From assembly GCA_944989445.1 (NCBI GenBank), contig CALYLW010000041.1, positions 1,575,399-1,639,398 on the forward strand: DNA of 64,000 nucleotides, given 5' to 3'. Below, piece by piece: positions 61,601-64,000 of the stretch (positions within the stretch are counted from its first letter, which is position 1; every line of letters begins with the position of its first letter). Below the pieces are notes generated by a model. That model searched no databases. It saw nothing but the letters and a program-made list of their open reading frames with translations, and was not told the DNA's origin. A program made the translations under genes and the position numbers. Source of the DNA: Ampullaceana balthica. Its lineage: Eukaryota; Mollusca; Gastropoda; Lymnaeidae.

Positions 61601-62688
61601 TGTCTGAATATTAACTAGATGCTTTTAATGCAGTTAAGCATCAACAATAACTATTTTGCAATTCATTTAAAGAAATGTGTTTGCCTTCATTGACTATTTC
61701 TTCTTGTAATGATTTCCACTTCAGATCATTTCTTCTAATGATCATCTCTTACTTCTCTGATCATTTCTTCTAATGATCATCTCTTACTTCTCTGATCATT
61801 TCTTCTAATGATCATCTCTTACTTCTCTGATCATATCTTCTAATGATCATCTCTTACTTCTCTGATCATTTCTTCTAATGATCATCTCTTATTTCTCTGA
61901 TCATTTCTTCTAATGATCATCTCTTACTTCTCTGATCATATCTTCTAATGATCATCTCTTACTTCTCTGATCATTTCTTCTAATGATCATCTCTTATTTC
62001 TCTGATCATTTCTTCTAATGATCATCTCTTACTTCTCTGATCATATCTTCTAATGATCATCTCTTACTTCTCTGATCATTTCTTCTAATGATCATCTCTT
62101 ACTTCTCTGATCATTTCTTCTAATGATCATCTCTTATTTCTCTGATCATTTCTTCTAATGATCATCTCTTACTTCTCTGATCATTTCTTCTAATGATCAT
62201 CTCTTATTTCTCTGATCATTTCTTCTAATGATCATCTCTTACTCCTCTGATCATTTCCTCTATAAAAATTCATTTCCTCCATAGGCCTTTTCATTCTATG
62301 ATGCTTTCCTATTAAGATAATTTCTTTCTGATTCTGTAATCATTTCATTAACTGATTATTTTCTTCATTGAACACTGTGCAATAATTATTTATTCCTATG
62401 TATAATTTTTCTAATGATCAGTTCCTCTGATGATCTATTTTTCCTATTATTAATTTCTCCTAAGCTCATGTCCTCCTCTGATTGTTTCATGATTATTTTC
62501 TACATTGATGGATCATCTTCACAGTAAATAATTTCCTTACCGGTCATTTATGTAATACTTGTTCACAGGTGGTACTTCCAGTTAGTTGATCGTGTAAATG
62601 CTGAAGAGTTTCTTCGAAGGATACCCATAGATGGAGTTTTTCTCATCAGGCCCAGTTCTATGCCAAATAGTTTTTCTTTGACATTAAG
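34577..62688 (+). CDS. PLCG1: Phospholipase C gamma, 5' two-thirds
   Basis: Cuts PIP2 into IP3 and diacylglycerol downstream of receptor tyrosine kinases at the plasma membrane. Exons: 34577-34699 (provisional), 36508-36661, 36889-37035, 38944-39037, 39573-39644, 46928-47009, 47223-47300, 47568-47617, 48020-48068, 48372-48470, 48901-49016, 50450-50535, 53429-53549, 54132-54217, 55689-55771, 55911-55968, 56184-56242, 57724-57837, 60291-60469, 61272-61481, 62569-62688. All phases agree, giving 726 residues plus two bases. Order: PH, EF hands, X box, first split-PH half, N-SH2, start of C-SH2. Catalytic histidines are present (SSHNT/YLTG across a junction, ITHGKTL), as are ELDCWDG and ILSIENHCS. 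Residue spacing from the PH/EF junction to the X box matches vertebrate PLCG closely. SH3, Y box and C2 lie beyond the window. Invertebrates commonly have one PLCG, so the 1 in the symbol is nominal. Confidence 0.93.
35235..35733. mobile_element. hAT-type MITE, TAGGGCTGTTAACGATTAAT family
   Basis: 499 bp with ends TAGGGCTG and CAGCCCTA and several internal ACGATTAATCG words, some forming inverted pairs. Flanked by CTTAAAAT and CTTAAAAC, an 8-bp duplication with one change. Lies in the PLCG intron after 34699. Confidence 0.8.
36243..36495 (+). repeat. Degenerate minisatellite next to a PLCG acceptor
   Basis: About six units of roughly 40-50 bp carrying TGTGTATGTATTGAATAAT and variants. The last unit (GTGTACGCTTTGAATAATCT) runs into the CAG at 36505-36507 that precedes the PLCG exon at 36508. 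Confidence 0.6.
36508..39037 (+). other. PLCG PH domain exons
   Basis: Exons 36508-36661, 36889-37035 and 38944-39037. The start [20 protein letters not shown] aligns with the first strand of the PLCG PH domain (LEVGTVMTLFY in mammals). VDLYQIKEI and [20 protein letters not shown] match the middle strands, and the last exon is the C-terminal helix ([15 protein letters not shown]). It positions the enzyme on phosphoinositide membranes. Confidence 0.85.
37294..38309. mobile_element. hAT-type non-autonomous element, 1.0 kb
   Basis: Ends TAGGGACCAAC and GTTGGTCCCTA are inverted repeats. Flanks ATACATGG and AAACATGG match at seven of eight. GC-rich subterminal blocks (37490-37560 and 38215-38250) share CGGCAAATAGT. 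No transposase. In the PLCG intron 37036-38943. Confidence 0.7.
39648..40395 (+). pseudogene. CR1/L2-like LINE 3' end
   Basis: Frame [17 protein letters not shown], then [33 protein letters not shown] and [20 protein letters not shown] is the typical ORF2 C-terminus of CR1/L2-group LINEs. A 3' UTR with AAGCGCTGTGAGCCC and a tail of (TTA)n ends at 40395. 5'-truncated and with in-frame stops. It begins a few bases past the PLCG exon ending at 39644. Confidence 0.8.
40396..41431. other. Intron sequence, nothing recognised
   Basis: AT-rich, part of the 7.3-kb PLCG intron 39645-46927. Confidence 0.5.
41445..42158 (-). pseudogene. LINE family 1, 5'-truncated, with 13-bp target duplication
   Basis: On the - strand, an open frame of 190 codons (42016-41444) reads [52 protein letters not shown] and a C-terminal zinc-type [19 protein letters not shown]. 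It is the same family as 23876-25650 and supplies the end missing there. Flanked by TGGGCACTCCACT on both sides (41432-41444 and 42159-42171), with an AATAAATA tail at the 3' end: the footprint of target-primed reverse transcription. The 5' remainder was never copied. Confidence 0.85.
42172..43910 (+). pseudogene. LINE reverse transcriptase, family 2
   Basis: From [17 protein letters not shown] and [15 protein letters not shown], through RT start ([17 protein letters not shown]), [20 protein letters not shown], motif A region [11 protein letters not shown] (normally FVDFEKAFDS) and motif [13 protein letters not shown] (in a shifted frame at 43030), to the thumb [17 protein letters not shown] and the C-terminal [25 protein letters not shown], ending at the stop 43826-43828. 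It has an in-frame stop near 42383 and a frameshift near 43015. Dead, but otherwise well preserved. Confidence 0.85.
44640..44850 (-). repeat. LINE family 3, 3' end copy
   Basis: Matches 31505-31680: TATACAGAAGA, CACACTTATC, TTTTAAATGTTGATAG and TTGGTTTTCTGGTTT in the same order. Non-coding 3' end only. Confidence 0.55.
44851..46927. other. Intron sequence, nothing recognised
   Basis: AT-rich end of the PLCG intron 39645-46927. Confidence 0.5.
49120..49449. repeat. SINE/LINE scraps
   Basis: 49166-49200 (GTGGTCCTCCTCGACTATGA then CGGACGAAC) is the reverse of a motif at 63730-63765. 49415-49455 (GATAATCTAATACAACCCTC) matches the reverse of 31765-31790 in LINE family 3. Confidence 0.4.
49690..49889 (-). 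mobile_element. tRNA-derived SINE
   Basis: On the - strand, starting at 49888, GGGGCGCGATGGTCTAAGTG then GTAGCGC resembles a tRNA 5' end with A box. About 35 bases on, GCGGGTTCGAGCCC is a textbook B box. These make an internal RNA polymerase III promoter. The body runs on through GGCCCCTGGGGCATTGTGGT. In the PLCG intron 49017-50449. Confidence 0.7.
50615..53075 (+). mobile_element. Full-length hAT transposon, dead, perfect 8-bp target duplication
   Basis: 2,461 bp. Terminal inverted repeat CAGGGGTGGGCAAAC / GTTTGCCCACCCCTG (15 bp perfect), followed inside by GCGGCCCGCC words at both ends. Flanked by TCATAGAT at 50607-50614 and 53076-53083. Carries a degenerate transposase. Lies in PLCG intron 50536-53428 in the gene's orientation. 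Confidence 0.92.
50966..52746 (+). pseudogene. hAT transposase (GTF2IRD2/ZBED-like), degenerate
   Basis: Shifting frames give an N-terminal zinc-finger region (VFKEYNIKK), then [90 protein letters not shown] and a C-terminal dimerisation block, [20 protein letters not shown] then [13 protein letters not shown]. The order and motifs are those of the hAT transposases related to vertebrate GTF2IRD2. Frameshift in the A-run near 50990 and many stops. Inactive. Confidence 0.85.
54874..55056. mobile_element. MITE with CAATGTT ends
   Basis: Left CAATGTTCTCTCTAAGG and right CTTAAAGGAAACATTG are imperfect inverted ends. Inside, ATCTGCACAGCCGGGC occurs twice in tandem. No clean target duplication seen. 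In PLCG intron 54218-55688. Confidence 0.5.
55474..55560 (+). repeat. Triplicated pyrimidine tract with acceptor-like CAG
   Basis: Three tandem 27-28-bp units of TTTTTATCTTCCCCTTTTCA followed by GTACTA (the last reads CTATAG). Each resembles a branch/pyrimidine tract plus acceptor. They lie about 130-200 bp before the true acceptor at 55688. Confidence 0.55.
56461..57027 (+). mobile_element. ACCGTATATACTCG MITE, copy 2 (unsplit)
   Basis: 567 bp with inverted ends ACCGTATATACTCGTTC / GAACGAGTATATACGGT. AAGCCGACC words near each end. Intact reference for the split copy at 28051-29870. In PLCG intron 56243-57723. Confidence 0.8.
57028..57723. other. Intron sequence, nothing firmly recognised
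   Basis: Part of the PLCG intron. A stretch near 57150-57540 has weak coding character on the - strand, but I could not tie it to a family. Confidence 0.35.
58593..59674 (-). mobile_element. piggyBac-like non-autonomous element
   Basis: 1,082 bp between TTAA (58589-58592) and TTAA (59675-59678), with inverted ends CTCTTTTTCTCCG / CGGAGAAAAAGAG (13 bp perfect). Inside the right end is a hairpin: TCAACGCTCGCATCGTTGA pairs imperfectly with TCAACGATGGTAGCGTTGA. On the - strand from 59289 a short frame, [20 protein letters not shown], could be a remnant of a transposase N-terminus. In PLCG intron 57838-60290. Confidence 0.75.
60291..61481 (+). other. PLCG N-SH2 exons
   Basis: Exons 60291-60469 and 61272-61481. 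[16 protein letters not shown] then [17 protein letters not shown] holds the phosphotyrosine-binding Arg of the FLVR motif. [10 protein letters not shown] and [13 protein letters not shown] complete the domain. Confidence 0.9.
61724..62262 (+). repeat. 35-bp minisatellite, about 15 units
   Basis: Unit GATCATTTCTTCTAATGATC plus ATCTCTTACTTCTCT. Units 4-6 and 7-9 repeat the same series of three variants (CATATC, then TATTTC, then consensus), indicating a 105-bp higher-order step. In PLCG intron 61482-62568. Confidence 0.9.
62569..62688 (+). other. PLCG C-SH2, first part
   Basis: [19 protein letters not shown] then [19 protein letters not shown], with the binding Arg in FLIR. Ends in phase 2 at a GTACGT donor. 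The rest of the domain is not in the window. Confidence 0.88.
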
Positions 62689-62991
62689 GTACGTCTTTTT
62701 TAGTTAATAAAAGCTTAAATTTAACACCTGAAACAAGGATAAAAGATCTGCATGCGTTTTATATCTTGCGGAAAAGCTGACCTTTGACCCATTATTTCTG
62801 AGCCTGGAAGTGTGGAAGATTCACTGTTGCTATGTTGGTATCTGCAGATTAGTGAATGTTTTTTTGAAAAATTCGTTATTGCATGGAATTTTAAGATGTT
62901 TACCTTTATTAAAACAATCACTTAGATTGTATGATTTATTAGGCCAGTAAGACTTTTGAAATTGTGAAAAGAATTATGAAAAGGGTTGATA

Positions 62992-63465
62992 TTATAAGTT
63001 AGCCACTTAACTCTTGCTTGCCTCTATATTATAAATTAGCCACTAACTCTTGCTTGCCTCTATATTATAAGTTAGCCACTAACTCTTGCTTGCCTCTATA
63101 TTATAAGTTAGCCACTAACTCTTGCTTGCCTCTATATTATAAGTTAGCCACTTAACTCTTGCTTGCCTCTATATTATAAGTTAGCCACTAACTCTTGCTT
63201 GCCTCTATATTATAAGTTAGCCACTTAACTCTTGCTTGCCTCTATATTATAAGTTAGCCACTAACTCTTGCTTGCCTCTATATTATAAGTTAGCCACTAA
63301 CTCTTGCTTGCCTCTATATTATAAGTTAGCCACTAACTCTTGCTTGCCTCTATATTATAAGTTAGCCACTAACTCTTGCTTGCCTCTATATTATAAGTTA
63401 GCCACTAACTCTTGCTTGCCTCTATATTATAAGTTAGCCACTAACTCTTGCTTGCCTCTAAGAAG
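62992..63465 (+). repeat. 36-bp minisatellite, 13 units
   Basis: Unit GTTAGCCACTAACTCTTGCT plus TGCCTCTATATTATAA. Most units are 36 bp; three carry an extra T (CACTTAAC) and are 37. The open frame across the 36-bp run is a by-product of the period being a multiple of three. In the PLCG intron after 62688. Confidence 0.92.
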
Positions 63466-63629
63466 GAATGCTGTTGGTTTCAACCATACATGCTTAGTGC
63501 TTTGTGGCAATCATGATTCTCATTCAACCTTAATTGCACAGATAGGATCAAAATATGACCTTCAGTTAGTGATTAAAAAGAGTTAAACTACACAATTATG
63601 TTACATATGGAACAACAAGGGGGGTAGGG

Positions 63630-64000
63630 AGGGGCACTGTGGTTGAGCAGCATGCACACTGGGTTGGCGTTTAAAGAGTCCGGGCTCGAGTATTTATGAA
63701 GGCAGAGATTTCTTCCCATTACTGTTAATGTTCGTTCGTCCGTCGATACGACGAGGACCACTCTAGTCATCCGAGGGTTGTCTGTGCGTGCGCAGATGGC
63801 TGATTAGGCCGATCCTTGCACGAAAGGTTCGGGAACAGAAGGGACAAGGGACGAGTGCGACATCTCCTGGAGGGTTGACAGCATGGTCCTTTCGGGCTTG
63901 CCTCTTCTTTTCTGCGGCGGTGATCCGGTTTGCCTCGCATGACCTGGCACCTTCGTGGATGGAGAGCGCCAGGTGGATCGGTCCTTTGCAGCTCGTTCCC
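63630..64000 (+). repeat. SINE-like, GC-rich repeat at the window edge
   Basis: GGGGCACTGTGGTTGAGCAG and, 45 bases on, CCGGGCTCGAGTA look like weak A and B boxes. Then comes GTTCGTCCGTCGATACGACG, shared in inverted form with 49166-49205. Much richer in GC than its surroundings; continues beyond the window. Confidence 0.45.

Noticed and set aside
61724..63465. Regular repeats that might suggest a CRISPR array
   Set aside because: The units are contiguous with no unique spacers, and the setting is an animal gene intron; these are minisatellites.
63236..63586. Open frame of repeated LPLYYKLATNSC units
   Set aside because: It is the translation of the 36-bp minisatellite; units with an extra base break it and there is no splice context.

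Overview
This is genomic DNA from an animal, most likely a mollusc and probably a heterobranch gastropod. The sequence is AT-rich, the genes are broken by long introns with GT-AG boundaries, and the space between exons is filled with degenerate LINEs, hAT, piggyBac-like and pogo-like elements, MITEs, tRNA-derived SINEs and minisatellites. The gastropod assignment is inference from the gene and repeat mix; no marker gene fixes the species. No bacterial, organellar, CRISPR or rRNA feature was found.

Three host genes can be supported. (1) At the left edge (710-4541, + strand) are the last four exons of a secreted protein with a laminin-G/pentraxin-like domain and a C-terminal PAN/apple-like domain. 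All three internal introns are phase 1. (2) On the - strand (22624-18308) are the last three exons of a protein with two hotdog-fold (thioesterase-like) domains that I cannot match to a named family. (3) Filling the right half (34577-62688 and running off the edge, + strand) is phospholipase C gamma (PLCG). I could place 20 well-supported coding exons and one provisional 5' exon. Their splice phases all agree, and they give PH, EF-hand, X catalytic half, first half of the split PH, N-SH2 and the start of C-SH2. The SH3, second split-PH half, Y half and C2 lie beyond the window.

The space between genes is a record of transposition. A 4.1 kb Ty3/Gypsy-type LTR element (4615-8722, - strand) sits in the 3' UTR of gene 1, with 316-bp LTRs and a perfect 5-bp target duplication. 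It has lost nearly all of pol but keeps a gag with a zinc knuckle, a W-R-rich tandem repeat and a KH-like domain. From 1 to 15 kb there is a dense cluster of MITEs whose ends carry a perfect cAMP-response-element palindrome. The hotdog gene intron holds a candidate, apparently unnamed element (19326-21395): a broken basic protein reading frame bracketed by six copies of a near-palindromic 14-16-mer containing TGAGTCA. From 23.9 to 33.3 kb lie a dead LINE, a pogo-like element, a long inverted repeat, and a MITE split by a second transposon with a 10-bp target duplication, for which an unsplit paralogue (56461-57027) acts as the empty site.

The PLCG introns are themselves heavily invaded. They hold two hAT-type non-autonomous elements, a CR1/L2-like LINE that begins within a few bases of an exon's splice donor, a 5'-truncated LINE with a perfect 13-bp target duplication next to (possibly inside) a second LINE, a tRNA-derived SINE, a complete but dead hAT transposon with perfect 8-bp target duplication, a piggyBac-like TTAA element, and 35-bp and 36-bp minisatellites. 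The coding exons remain intact and in phase throughout.
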